DNA of 57,043 nucleotides from an uncultured Alphaproteobacteria bacterium (GTDB lineage Bacteria; Pseudomonadota; Alphaproteobacteria; Geminicoccales; Geminicoccaceae): the NCBI GenBank assembly GCA_937926445.1, contig CALBAK010000089.1, positions 1 to 57,043 on the forward strand, in the 5' to 3' direction. Positions 16,418 to 25,501 of the stretch are shown here, one piece after another (the stretch's first letter is position 1; each line of letters opens with the position of its first letter). The position numbers were made by a program, and so were the translations under genes. The notes beneath the pieces are model-generated. The model saw only the letters and a list, made by a program, of their open reading frames with translations. It made no database searches and was not told where the DNA came from.

Positions 16418-17214
16418 CAGCGGCGCTCCGCTTTGCCGGCGCGCACCCGCTCGCGGTTGCGCTCGTAGATCTCGAGCAGGCCCGCCATGGTGAGGTCGCG
16501 GTCGAGATGGTCGAAGAGGCCGGCGCGTTTGTAGAAGAGCGGGGCGAGCCCGCCCGTGGCGATCACGGTCATGGGCCCGCCGTGCTCCTCGACGATGCGC
16601 CGCACGAGCCCCTCGATGAGGCCGACATAGCCCCAGAAAATGCCCGACTGCATGGCCTGGATCGTCGAGCGGCCGATCACCCGCTCGGGCGGCTCGATCG
16701 CGATCCGCGGCAGCTTGGCAGCGGCGCGGGCGAGCGCGTCGATCGACAGATTGATGCCCGGGGCGATGGCCCCACCGCGATAGGTGCCCTCCCGGTCGAC
16801 CACGTCGAACGTGGTGGCGGTGCCGAAATCGACGATCACGAGCGGCGGGTCGTAGCGGGCGAGTGCCGCCACCGCGTTCACCACCCGGTCGGCGCCGACT
16901 TCGGTCGGGTTCTCGAGGTCGATACGAATCGGATAGTCGAGATCCTCGCCCACCACGAACGCCTCGCAGGCGAAGAAGTCGCGGCTCATGCGCCGCAGCG
17001 GCAGGACCGCGGGCGGCACCACCGAGGCAATCACCACCGCCCCGACCTCGTCCGGTCCGAAGCCCTCGAGCCCCATGAGCTGGATCAGAAGCGCAGCGTA
17101 TTCCTCGCTGGTCCGCTCGCGGTTGGTCGAGAGGCGCCATTGCCCGACCTGCTCGCGCTCGCGGTAGAGTGCGAAGACCGTGTTGGTGTTGCCGACGTCG
17201 ATCGCGAGCAGCAT
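16417..17214 (-). CDS. coaX: Type III pantothenate kinase
   Basis: First committed step of coenzyme A synthesis: ATP-dependent phosphorylation of pantothenate by the feedback-resistant type III enzyme. The ASKHA-fold motifs are DVGNTNTVFALY at the N-terminus, PTEVGADRVVNAVAA near residue 100, DFGTATTFDVV near 125 and GGAIAPGI near 145. At 265 residues it fits the family. The ATG at 17214 begins the DVGNTN strand directly. It is 38 bases after birA, its usual neighbour in alphaproteobacteria. Confidence 0.95.
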   Translation of the reverse strand: MLLAIDVGNTNTVFALYREREQVGQWRLSTNRERTSEEYAALLIQLMGLEGFGPDEVGAVVIASVVPPAVLPLRRMSRDFFACEAFVVGEDLDYPIRIDLENPTEVGADRVVNAVAALARYDPPLVIVDFGTATTFDVVDREGTYRGGAIAPGINLSIDALARAAAKLPRIAIEPPERVIGRSTIQAMQSGIFWGYVGLIEGLVRRIVEEHGGPMTVIATGGLAPLFYKRAGLFDHLDRDLTMAGLLEIYERNRERVRAGKAERR

Positions 17215-17252
17215 GGTCGAGAGCTCCGCCCCGGCGGCGGCCGGGCGCGTCC

Positions 17253-18086
17253 TCATAGCCGGCCGGCGCCTCGGCTTGAAGACTCCGCTGCAATTGCGAA
17301 GGCCGCCTCGACCCCCTCCGCTCCCGCGCCGGGCGGCGGATCGAGAAACAGCTCTCCCGTGCCGAACCGCTCGAGGCACCCCGTCGGGCTCTCGAGCAGG
17401 ATCGAGCCGTCACGGCCGAGATCGGCGAGCCGGCCTTCGTGGGCCGCCCCACCGACCACGAGCCGGACCGGCTCGCCGATCCCCACGGCCCGGGCGAGCC
17501 AGGCCTCGCGCAGAGCCGCGAAGCCACCCTCGCGCCAGCGGGCGTAGCGGGCTTCGAGCGGGCCGCAGAGCACTTCGAGGAAGGCCTCGATGCCGGGTGC
17601 TGGCTCTTCGAGGCCGGTAAGCGAGGTCGCGGGCCGGTCCAGATCCACGGGATGGTGCGCGAGGTTGACACCGATGCCGAGGATCAGGGCATCGCAACGT
17701 CCGTCCGCGCCGCCGATCGCCTCCGGCAGGATGCCGGCGAGCTTGGCGCGGCCCACGAGCACGTCGTTCGGCCATTTGACCCGGGGTCGAAGGCGGCCCG
17801 CGGTGAGCGCTTCGATCGCCTCGGCCACGGCGAGTGCCGCCACGAGCGAGAGGGTGGCGCATTCGGCGAGCGGGCGGTCCGGTCGGAGCAGGAGCGAGCC
17901 GTGGAAATTGCCGCGCGGCGACCGCCAGCTCCGCCCCAGCCGGCCGCGCCCGGCGGTCTGCTCCTCGGCCAGGATCCACAAGCCCTCCGGCTCGCCGAGC
18001 TCGGCGGCCGTGCGGGCGCGATCGTTGGTGCTCGGGAGAGAGGCGTGCCGCTCGAGGCGGAAGCGGAGGACGGGCGCGCCCGTCAT
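17253..18086 (-). CDS. birA: Biotin-[acetyl-CoA carboxylase] ligase, no DNA-binding domain
   Basis: Attaches biotin to the biotin carboxyl carrier protein through biotinyl-5'-AMP. The catalytic motifs are LPSTNDRA, EEQTAGRGRLGRSWRSP near residue 42, KWPNDVLVGRAKLAGIL near 110 and the LILGIGVNL strand. The N-terminal winged helix of bifunctional BirA is absent, so it should not act as the biotin repressor. 277 residues, with a C-terminal SH3-like cap and a Gly/Ala-rich tail. The ATG overlaps the nuoN stop (ATGA), joining it to the complex I operon. Confidence 0.93.
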   Translation of the reverse strand: MTGAPVLRFRLERHASLPSTNDRARTAAELGEPEGLWILAEEQTAGRGRLGRSWRSPRGNFHGSLLLRPDRPLAECATLSLVAALAVAEAIEALTAGRLRPRVKWPNDVLVGRAKLAGILPEAIGGADGRCDALILGIGVNLAHHPVDLDRPATSLTGLEEPAPGIEAFLEVLCGPLEARYARWREGGFAALREAWLARAVGIGEPVRLVVGGAAHEGRLADLGRDGSILLESPTGCLERFGTGELFLDPPPGAGAEGVEAAFAIAAESSSRGAGRL

Positions 18087-19564
18087 CGCCCGGGCACGGC
18101 CACGGCCGAAGACGCCAGGCTCGAGGCCGCACCGGCCGCGGCCTCGAAAAGCGGTCCGGGGAGGACCACGAAGCCCAGGATCGCGATCGCCGAAAGCGCG
18201 GTCACGAGGCGAAGGCCGGTTGCGGTCGGCACGTCGAAGGGCTCGCCCGGGGGATCGAAATAGACGAGCTTGACGATCCGCAAATAATAATAGGCGCCGA
18301 CCACGCTCGCGAGCAGCCCCAGAACCGCGAGCCAGGTGAGCTCGGCCCGGACCGCGGCCAGGAAGACGAAATATTTGCCGAAGAAGCCGGCGAGCGGCGG
18401 GATGCCGGCGAGCGAGAACATGAAGATCGCGAGGCCGGCGGCCATGAGCGGGTGGCGGGTGGAGAGCCCGGCGAGCTCCTCGATCCGCTCGACATACGTA
18501 CCCTGCCGGCGCATCGCGAGGATGCAGCCGAAGGTGCCGAGCGTCATGGCGAGATAGATGGCCATGTAGACGAGGGCCGCCTCGACCCCCTCACGCGTTC
18601 CCGCCGCCACGCCGACGAGCGCGAAGCCGATATTGGCGATGCCCGAATAAGCCATGAGCCGCTTGATGTTGCTCTGGACGAGGCCGGCCAGCGAGCCGAG
18701 CAGCATGGACGCGAGTGCCACCAACGCCACGACCTGCTGCCATTGCGCGGCCCAATCGGCCATCGGCCCCATGAGGAGGCGGAGCGTGAGGCCGACCGCC
18801 GCGACCTTGGGCGCGGCGGCGAGGAAGGCAGTGACCGAGGTGGGCGCGCCCTCGTACACGTCGGGCGTCCACATGTGGAAGGGCACCGCGGCGAGCTTGA
18901 AGGCGAGGCCCGCGATCACGAAGACGAGGCCCACGACGGCGCCGGTCGGCACCCCACCCGCACTACCCGGCCCGAAGCCTTCGGCGAGCGTGGCGAAGGC
19001 GAGCGTGCCCGTGAAGCCGTAGACCAGCGAGCAGCCGTAAAGCAGCATGCCCGAGGCCAGCGCGCCGAGCACGAAATATTTGAGGCCGGCCTCGGTCGAG
19101 CGGAGCTGGTCGCGCTGGAAGGCGGCCATGACGTAGAGCGGGAGGCTCTGCAGCTCGAGGGCCATGTAGAGGCCGAGGAGCGAGTCGGCACGCACCATGA
19201 GGCTCATGCCGAGCCCGGCGAAGAGGGCGAGGAGCGGCAGCTCGAAACGGTCGATCCGCTCGTCCTCCTGGTAGGTATCGGCCAAGAGGATGCTCGCGGC
19301 GGCGCCGACCAGGACGAGGACCTCGAGGAAGGCGGCCATGGCGTCGAAACGGAAATGGCCGCCGAGCAGGGTCCGCGGCGTGCGGTCCAGCACGCCCGCG
19401 ATCGCCGCGGCGACGAGGAGAGTGAGGACCGCGAGCGGGGCCACGACCCGGCTGGCCCCGTCCCGTTCGCGGAGCGCTCCGACGACGAGGAGCACGAGGC
19501 CGGAGGCGAGCAGGAAGAGCTGGGGCAGGAGCGGCACGAGGTCGGGGAGCGGGCTCGAGGGCAT
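18083..19564 (-). CDS. nuoN: NADH-quinone oxidoreductase subunit N
   Basis: Antiporter-like membrane subunit of respiratory complex I, 493 residues with about 14 predicted helices. The proton-channel region includes FHMWTPDVYEGAPTSVTAFL and KRLMAYSGIANIGF, in which the Lys and the conserved helix-breaking Pro are typical of NuoL/M/N. Last of the 14 nuo genes, nine bases after nuoM, and coupled to birA. The complementary strand is open for over 3 kb across nuoN and nuoM but has no plausible protein. Confidence 0.95.
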   Translation of the reverse strand: MPSSPLPDLVPLLPQLFLLASGLVLLVVGALRERDGASRVVAPLAVLTLLVAAAIAGVLDRTPRTLLGGHFRFDAMAAFLEVLVLVGAAASILLADTYQEDERIDRFELPLLALFAGLGMSLMVRADSLLGLYMALELQSLPLYVMAAFQRDQLRSTEAGLKYFVLGALASGMLLYGCSLVYGFTGTLAFATLAEGFGPGSAGGVPTGAVVGLVFVIAGLAFKLAAVPFHMWTPDVYEGAPTSVTAFLAAAPKVAAVGLTLRLLMGPMADWAAQWQQVVALVALASMLLGSLAGLVQSNIKRLMAYSGIANIGFALVGVAAGTREGVEAALVYMAIYLAMTLGTFGCILAMRRQGTYVERIEELAGLSTRHPLMAAGLAIFMFSLAGIPPLAGFFGKYFVFLAAVRAELTWLAVLGLLASVVGAYYYLRIVKLVYFDPPGEPFDVPTATGLRLVTALSAIAILGFVVLPGPLFEAAAGAASSLASSAVAVPGR

Positions 19565-19573
19565 GGGGCCGCC

Positions 19574-21112
19574 TCAACGGAGCTGGAGGGCGAGCCGGCC
19601 GGGGCCGGTGGCACCGATCTCCGCCAGCACCCGGTCGACCGAGGCGGCCATGGGATCGGTGAAGAAGGAGGGGTAGATCCCCATGAGGAGGACGAGGAGG
19701 ACGAGCGGCGCGAAGGCCAGCACCTCGTTGGCTCGCAGGTCCTTGATGCCGGCGAGCGCGCTCTTCTCGAGGGCGCCGAAGACGACCCGGCGATAGAGCC
19801 AGAGCATGTAGGCGGCGCCGAGCACCATGCCGGTGGCGGCCAGGAGCGCCACCAAGGAGCCCGAGGCCGGGATCGCCGGGCTCTCGGGCGTGATCGCGAA
19901 GATGCCGACGATCACCAGGATCTCGCCCACGAAGCCCGAGGTGCCGGGCAGGCCCACCGAAGCCAGCATGAAGAGCATGAAAAGGGTGGCATAGACCGGC
20001 ATCCGTTCGGCGAGGCCGCCATAGGCGGCGATCTCGCGCGAATGGATCCGGTCGTAAACGACCCCAACGACCATGAAGAGGGCCGCGCTCACGAGGCCGT
20101 GGCTCAACATCTGGACGATCGCGCCGGTGAGGCCGAGCGCGTTGGCGGTGAAGCAGCCGATCGTGACGATGCCCATGTGGGCGACCGAGCTGTAGGCGAT
20201 CAGCTTCTTCATGTCGGTCTGCACGAGCGCAACGAGCGAGGTGTAGACGATCGCCACGATCGAGAGGGCGAAGACGAGCGGAGCGAAGAAGGCCGAGGCC
20301 TCGGGCAGCATGGGCAGGGAAAAGCGAAGGAAGCCGTAGCCACCGAGCTTCAAGAGCACACCCGCGAGCAGGACCGAGCCGGCGGTCGGCGCCTCGACAT
20401 GGGCGTCGGGCAGCCAGGTGTGCAAGGGCCACATCGGCACTTTCACGGCGAAGGAGGCGAAGAGCGCGAGCCAGAGCCAGGTCTGCATCGCCACCGGGAA
20501 GTCGTGCCGGGTGAGCTCGGGGATCGAGGTGGTGCCGGCCTCGCGGACCATGACGACGATCGCCACGAGGAAGAGCACGGAGCCCGCGAGGGTGTAGAGG
20601 AAGAACTTGAAGGCCGAGTAGATCCGCCGCGGCCCGCCCCAGATCCCGATGATCAGATACATCGGAATCAGGATGCCCTCAAAGAAAATATAGAAGAGGA
20701 CGATATCGAGGGCGCAGAACGTCCCGACCATGAGGGTGTCCATGATCAGGAAGGTGATCATGTACTCCTTGACGCGCTGCTCGACCGAGAACCAGGAGCC
20801 GACGACGACGACAACCGTGAGGAGGGTGGAGAGGAGGACGAGCCAGAGCGAGATGCCGTCCACGCCCATGTGGTAGCGGATGCCGAGCGGCTCGAGCCAG
20901 CTCGCCTGCTCGACGAGCTGATAGCCGCCCTGGACCGGGTCGAAATTGGCCCAGATCATGAGCGAGAGGACGAAGGTCGCGAGCGCCGTCCAGAGCGCCA
21001 CCGCACGCGCGTTCTGGGCGACGATCGCCTCCTCGCCGCGGACGAACAGGATGAAGGCGACGCCCACGAGCGGCAGGAAGGTCGTGAGAGAGAGAAGCGG
21101 CCAGTCGCTCAT
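19574..21112 (-). CDS. nuoM: NADH-quinone oxidoreductase subunit M
   Basis: Antiporter-like proton-pumping subunit of complex I, 512 residues, multi-pass. Family signatures are MGVDGISLWLVLLST, FFEGILIPMYLIIGIWGG, KVPMWPLHTWLPDAHVEAPTAGS (split by the channel helix break) and KKLIAYSSVAHMG. The ATG follows nuoL by four bases. Sequence and length match alphaproteobacterial NuoM without visible damage. Confidence 0.95.
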   Translation of the reverse strand: MSDWPLLSLTTFLPLVGVAFILFVRGEEAIVAQNARAVALWTALATFVLSLMIWANFDPVQGGYQLVEQASWLEPLGIRYHMGVDGISLWLVLLSTLLTVVVVVGSWFSVEQRVKEYMITFLIMDTLMVGTFCALDIVLFYIFFEGILIPMYLIIGIWGGPRRIYSAFKFFLYTLAGSVLFLVAIVVMVREAGTTSIPELTRHDFPVAMQTWLWLALFASFAVKVPMWPLHTWLPDAHVEAPTAGSVLLAGVLLKLGGYGFLRFSLPMLPEASAFFAPLVFALSIVAIVYTSLVALVQTDMKKLIAYSSVAHMGIVTIGCFTANALGLTGAIVQMLSHGLVSAALFMVVGVVYDRIHSREIAAYGGLAERMPVYATLFMLFMLASVGLPGTSGFVGEILVIVGIFAITPESPAIPASGSLVALLAATGMVLGAAYMLWLYRRVVFGALEKSALAGIKDLRANEVLAFAPLVLLVLLMGIYPSFFTDPMAASVDRVLAEIGATGPGRLALQLR

Positions 21113-21116
21113 CGGC

Positions 21117-23042
21117 TCAGCCTCCGAGCAGGAACAGGTAGAGACCGACGAGCAGCACCACGCCGATCAGCATGGCAAAGGCGTAATGGTAGAGATAGCC
21201 GGTCTGCAGCTGGACCGTGCGCGCACCACCGGCGAGCGCCGTGCGCGCCACCCCGTCCGGCCCGAAGCGATCGATGATACCGACATCGCCACCCTGCCAG
21301 AAGATCCTGCCGAGAGCGAGCGCCGGGCGGACGAAGAGACGGTCGTAGAGCTCGTCGAAATACCATTTGTTGAAGAGGAAGGTGTGCAGGGGCCGCAGGG
21401 CCGCGACGGTCCGCTCGGGCAGATCGGGACTCTTCACGTAGAAGAGCCAGGAGAGGCCGAGGCCCGTGGCCATGGCGAGGGTGGGGGCGAGCTTCACGAG
21501 GAAAGGCACCTCGTGCATCGCGTGCAGCACGTGATTGTCGGGCCCCGTGAGGATCGCCCCGCCCCACCAGGCACCCTCGGCGTCGAGCATGCCCTTGCCG
21601 AGCCAGCCCGCGAAGAGTGCCCCGAGCGCCAGCACCCCGAGCGGCACGGTCATGACGGGCGGGCTCTCGTGGACGTGCTCCATCACATGGTGGTCGGCCC
21701 GCGGCTCACCGTAGAAGGTCATGAACATCAGCCTTCCCGAGTAGAAGGCGGTCAGGACGGCAGCCAGAAGGCCGAGCCAGAAGGCGTAGAGGTGGAAGGC
21801 GTTGTGCGAGGCCCAAGCTGCCTCGAGGATGGCGTCCTTCGAGAAGAAGCCGGCGGTACCCGGGAAGCCCACGAGCGCGAGCGTGCCGATCCACATCATC
21901 GCCCAGGTGATCTTGATCTTGTCGGCGAGCCCGCCCATCCGCCGCATGTCCTGCTCGTCGGACATGGCGTGGATCACCGAACCGGCCCCCAAGAACAGAA
22001 GTGCTTTGAAGAAAGCGTGCGTCATCAGATGGAAGATGCCGGCGGCATACGCCCCGACGCCGCAGGCGAAGAACATGTAGCCGAGCTGCGAGCAGGTCGA
22101 ATAAGCGATCACCCGTTTGATGTCGAACTGGGTGAGACCGACCGTGGCGGCGAAGAAGGCGGTCGAAGCGCCCACGACCGTGACGACCGCGAGTGCCGTG
22201 GGCGCGAGCTCGTAGACCGGCGAGAAACGGGCGACGAGGAAGACCCCGGCCGTGACCATGGTGGCCGCGTGGATGAGCGCCGAGACCGGGGTCGGGCCCT
22301 CCATCGCATCCGGCAGCCAGGTGTGCAGGCCGAGCTGGGCGGATTTGCCCATGGCACCGACGAAGAGCAGGAGCGCCACAAGGGTGAGCGCGTCCGCCGT
22401 GATGCCGAACACGGTGACGGTCTTGCCGGCGTGGGCGCCCGCCTCGGTGAAGATCACGTCGTATTGGATGCTGTCGAAGAGCAGGAAGCAGAGGGCCACG
22501 CCCAGGGCCAGGCCGAAATCGCCCACCCGGTTGACGATGAAGGCCTTGATCGCGGCCGCACAGGCCGAGGGCCGGGTGTACCAGAAGCCGATCAGGAGGT
22601 AGGAGGCGACGCCTACGCCCTCCCAGCCGAAATAGAGCTGCAGGAGATTGTCGCTCGTCACCAGCATCAACATCATGAAGGTGAAGAGCGAGAGATAGCT
22701 CATGAAGCGCGGCACACTCGGATCGTGCGCCATGTAACCGATCGAATAGATATGGATGAAACAGGAGACGAAGCTCACCACGAACATCATGACCGTGGAG
22801 AGCGTGTCGACGCGGAGCGCCCAGTCGACCTCCAGGCCGCCGACATCGACCCAGCGCAGCACGGGCACCTTGAAGGCCGGATCACCCAGGTAGAGAAAGA
22901 GACCGATCACCGAGCAGGTCGCCGAGACGACCATGAGGCCACAGGTGACGAGCTGGGCGCCGCGGTCGCCGAGCCGGCGGCCGAACAGGCCGGCCAAGAG
23001 CGCACCGAGCGCAGGGCTGAAGACCAGGATCAGATGCAGCAC
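21117..23042 (-). CDS. nuoL: NADH-quinone oxidoreductase subunit L
   Basis: Largest antiporter-like subunit of complex I, 641 residues, carrying the long lateral helix at its C-terminus. Signatures are FIHIYSIGYMAHDPSVPRF, GWEGVGVASYLLIGFW, LGLHTWLPDAMEGPTPVSAL, KRVIAYSTCSQLGYMFFACG and, near residue 335, HAFFKALLFLGAGSVIHAM. It starts with GTG (23042) six bases after nuoK. Length is within the 610-690 range of the family. Confidence 0.95.
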   Translation of the reverse strand: MLHLILVFSPALGALLAGLFGRRLGDRGAQLVTCGLMVVSATCSVIGLFLYLGDPAFKVPVLRWVDVGGLEVDWALRVDTLSTVMMFVVSFVSCFIHIYSIGYMAHDPSVPRFMSYLSLFTFMMLMLVTSDNLLQLYFGWEGVGVASYLLIGFWYTRPSACAAAIKAFIVNRVGDFGLALGVALCFLLFDSIQYDVIFTEAGAHAGKTVTVFGITADALTLVALLLFVGAMGKSAQLGLHTWLPDAMEGPTPVSALIHAATMVTAGVFLVARFSPVYELAPTALAVVTVVGASTAFFAATVGLTQFDIKRVIAYSTCSQLGYMFFACGVGAYAAGIFHLMTHAFFKALLFLGAGSVIHAMSDEQDMRRMGGLADKIKITWAMMWIGTLALVGFPGTAGFFSKDAILEAAWASHNAFHLYAFWLGLLAAVLTAFYSGRLMFMTFYGEPRADHHVMEHVHESPPVMTVPLGVLALGALFAGWLGKGMLDAEGAWWGGAILTGPDNHVLHAMHEVPFLVKLAPTLAMATGLGLSWLFYVKSPDLPERTVAALRPLHTFLFNKWYFDELYDRLFVRPALALGRIFWQGGDVGIIDRFGPDGVARTALAGGARTVQLQTGYLYHYAFAMLIGVVLLVGLYLFLLGG

Positions 23043-23048
23043 GACGCC

Positions 23049-23360
23049 TCAGCCCCGCATCAGGTTGATGTCCTCGACCTCGATACTGCCGCGGTTGCGG
23101 AAGTAGACGACGACGATGGCGAGCCCGATAGCCGCCTCCGCCGCCGCCACGGTCAAGACGAACATGGCGAACACCTGGCCCGCGAGATCGCCGAGCGCCA
23201 CGCTGAACGCTACGAAGTTGATGTTGACGGCCAGGAGGATCAGCTCGATCGACATCAAGATGACGATTACGTTCTTACGGTTCAAGAAGATCCCGAACAC
23301 GCCGATCGTGAAGAGCGTGGCGGCCAGCGTCGAATAGTGGCCGAGCGGGATCGCGCCCAT
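23049..23360 (-). CDS. nuoK: NADH-quinone oxidoreductase subunit K
   Basis: Three-helix membrane subunit (103 residues) linking the antiporter modules to the quinone end of complex I. The two buried carboxylates of the E-channel are in [13 protein letters not shown] (Glu) and [14 protein letters not shown] (Glu). The ATG at 23360 overlaps the nuoJ stop (TGATG); a GTG one codon earlier is possible. Confidence 0.95.
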   Translation of the reverse strand: MGAIPLGHYSTLAATLFTIGVFGIFLNRKNVIVILMSIELILLAVNINFVAFSVALGDLAGQVFAMFVLTVAAAEAAIGLAIVVVYFRNRGSIEVEDINLMRG

Positions 23361-23962
23361 CACACCCCCTTGCCCGGCTCGACCCGCTCGAGGACCAGGG
23401 TCTCGGCGGGCCTGCGGTGGACCTGGCGGGCGATGTCCTGGCGCTTGACGCCGACCCGCTCGCGCAACGTGAGCGCGATCGCGCCGATGATGGCGACCAG
23501 GAGCACGACGCCCGCGATCTGGAAGACGAGGAAATGCTCGGTGTAGAGCAATCGGCCGAGTGCTCGAGTGTTGTCCATGCCCTCGAGCGTGGAAGCACCC
23601 GCCGCGACCGGCTCGCGGAGCGCCCAGCTGCCGCCGACCAGGATGAGCTCGGCCAACAGCACGAGCCCGACCAGCGCTCCAACCGGCAAATAGTTTATGA
23701 AGCCCTCGCGCAGACGCACGAAGTTGATATCCAACATCATCACCACGAACATGAATAGCACTGCCACCGCACCCACGTAGACGACGACGAGCACCATCGC
23801 CAGGAACTCGGCGCCGATCAGGACGAACAGGCCGGCCGCATTGAAGAAGCAGAGGATCAAGAACAGTACCGAGTGGACCGGGTTGCGGGCACCAATCACC
23901 ATGACCGCGGAGCCCACGGCCACGAGGGCGAGCAGCCAGAAGACGAAAAGCTCGACGGTCAA
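23360..23962 (-). CDS. nuoJ: NADH-quinone oxidoreductase subunit J
   Basis: Five-helix membrane subunit of complex I, 200 residues, with the pi-bulge helix region [26 protein letters not shown] that takes part in coupling. I start it at a TTG (23962) five bases after GGGGAGG, because no ATG or GTG fits the family N-terminus [15 protein letters not shown]. The frame is open to 24124, which is inside nuoI. 16 bases after nuoI. Confidence 0.93.
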   Translation of the reverse strand: MTVELFVFWLLALVAVGSAVMVIGARNPVHSVLFLILCFFNAAGLFVLIGAEFLAMVLVVVYVGAVAVLFMFVVMMLDINFVRLREGFINYLPVGALVGLVLLAELILVGGSWALREPVAAGASTLEGMDNTRALGRLLYTEHFLVFQIAGVVLLVAIIGAIALTLRERVGVKRQDIARQVHRRPAETLVLERVEPGKGV

Positions 23963-23978
23963 GGCCTCCTCCCCCGGC

Positions 23979-24467
23979 TCAGCGGTACGGCGCGTCGCGC
24001 TCGAGGTTGGCGGCGATCTCGCGCTCCCAGCGCTCGCCGTTCGCGAGGAGCTTCTCCTTGGTGTAGAAGAGTTCGGCCCGGGTCTCGGCGGCGAAGGCGT
24101 CGTTCGGGCCCTCGACGATCGCATCGACCGGGCAGGCTTCCTCGCAGAAGCCGCAATAGATGCATTTGGTCATATCGATGTCGTAGCGGGTCGTGCGCCG
24201 GCTGCCGTCGGCCCGGGGCTCGCTCTCGATCGTGATGGCCTGGGCGGGGCAGATCGCCTCGCAGAGCTTGCAGGCGATGCAGCGCTCCTCGCCGTTGGGA
24301 TAGCGGCGCAGCGCGTGCTCGCCACGGAAGCGGGGCGAGAGCGGGCCGCGCTCGTAGGGATAGTTGAGGGTGACCTTGCGCTTGAACATGTAGCGGAAGG
24401 TCATGGCGAAGCCCTTGACGAGCTCCTGCCAGAGGACCGTCCGTGCCACCCGGTCGAGCGTCGCCAT
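23979..24467 (-). CDS. nuoI: NADH-quinone oxidoreductase subunit I
   Basis: Peripheral-arm ferredoxin-like subunit (162 residues) carrying clusters N6a and N6b on the electron path to quinone. Two 4Fe-4S motifs are visible: [12 protein letters not shown] near residue 62 and [12 protein letters not shown] near 102. The ATG at 24467 gives the family start [11 protein letters not shown]; a longer open frame to 24572 runs into nuoH and is not used. 11 bases after nuoH. Confidence 0.95.
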   Translation of the reverse strand: MATLDRVARTVLWQELVKGFAMTFRYMFKRKVTLNYPYERGPLSPRFRGEHALRRYPNGEERCIACKLCEAICPAQAITIESEPRADGSRRTTRYDIDMTKCIYCGFCEEACPVDAIVEGPNDAFAAETRAELFYTKEKLLANGERWEREIAANLERDAPYR

Positions 24468-24478
24468 TTCCTTCCTCC

Positions 24479-25501
24479 TCAGCCGGCCCCGCCCTGTGCC
24501 AGGTCGAAGGCCAGCACGACCCCGGCGGTGAGCACCACCCAGCCGAGCGAGAGCGGCAACAACACCTTCCACCCCAAGCGCATGAGCTGGTCGTAGCGGT
24601 AGCGCGGCAGGGTCGCCCGCGCCCAGATGAACACGAACAGCACGAGGCAGATCTTGAGGATCAGCCAGAGCGGCCCCGGGATCCAGGTGAGGGGCCAGAT
24701 CGGAAGCGGTGGCAGCCAGCCGCCCAGGAAGAGCACGCTCGCGATCGCGCTCATGAGGATCATGTTGGCGTATTCGCCCAGGAAGAAGAGGGCGAAGGTC
24801 ATCGAGCTGTACTCGACGTTGTAGCCCGTGACCAGCGAGGCCTCATCTTCCGGCAGATCGAACGGATGCCGGTTGGTCTCGGCCAGGATCGCGACCAGGA
24901 AGATCAAGAACATGGGGAAGTGCCAGAAGACGTACCAGCCCTGCTCGGCCTGGGCGCGAACGATCGCCGACAGGTTCAAGGAGCCGGCGCTGATCAGAAC
25001 GGAGATGATGATCAGCCCGATCGCGATCTCGTACGAGACCATCTGGGCCGAGGAGCGGAGCGCACCGAGAAAGGCGTAGCGCGAGTTCGAGGCCCACCCG
25101 GCCATGATGATGCCGTAGACGCCGAGCGAGCTCACCGCGAAGAGATAGAGCACCCCCACATTGATGTCCGCCAAGACGATGCCGTTACCGAACGGGATCA
25201 CGGCCCAGCCGATCAACGCCAGGATGAAGGTGATCATGGGCGCCAGGACGAAGACGACCTTGTTGGCGCCGGTCGGGATGACCGTTTCCTTGAGAAACAG
25301 CTTGAGGCCATCGGCGAGGGGTTGGAGGAGACCGTAGGGGCCGACGGTCATCGGTCCCTGGCGCAGCTGCATGGCCGCGATGATCTTCCGCTCCGCGTAG
25401 GTGAGGTAGGCCACCGCGAGCAAGAGCGGCACGACGACGAGCAGGATCTGGAAGACCAGGACGGTCACCGGCCAGATCGTGGTGCTGAAAGCGTCAACCA
25501 T
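24479..25501 (-). CDS. nuoH: NADH-quinone oxidoreductase subunit H
   Basis: Membrane subunit forming the quinone chamber of complex I, 340 residues with eight helices. Signatures are [20 protein letters not shown], the acidic loop [20 protein letters not shown] and [18 protein letters not shown] (Glu residues of the E-channel). The start overlaps the end of nuoG by eight bases. Confidence 0.95.
   Translation of the reverse strand: MVDAFSTTIWPVTVLVFQILLVVVPLLLAVAYLTYAERKIIAAMQLRQGPMTVGPYGLLQPLADGLKLFLKETVIPTGANKVVFVLAPMITFILALIGWAVIPFGNGIVLADINVGVLYLFAVSSLGVYGIIMAGWASNSRYAFLGALRSSAQMVSYEIAIGLIIISVLISAGSLNLSAIVRAQAEQGWYVFWHFPMFLIFLVAILAETNRHPFDLPEDEASLVTGYNVEYSSMTFALFFLGEYANMILMSAIASVLFLGGWLPPLPIWPLTWIPGPLWLILKICLVLFVFIWARATLPRYRYDQLMRLGWKVLLPLSLGWVVLTAGVVLAFDLAQGGAG

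Noticed and set aside
17834-21277. A 1147-codon open frame on the plus strand opposite birA, nuoN and nuoM
   Set aside because: Composition is dominated by Glu, His, Asp and Arg with no fold or motif, and it is the codon-register shadow of intact nuo genes.
20946-23546. An 866-codon plus-strand frame opposite nuoM, nuoL and nuoK
   Set aside because: Same shadow composition; the minus strand encodes clear complex I subunits throughout.
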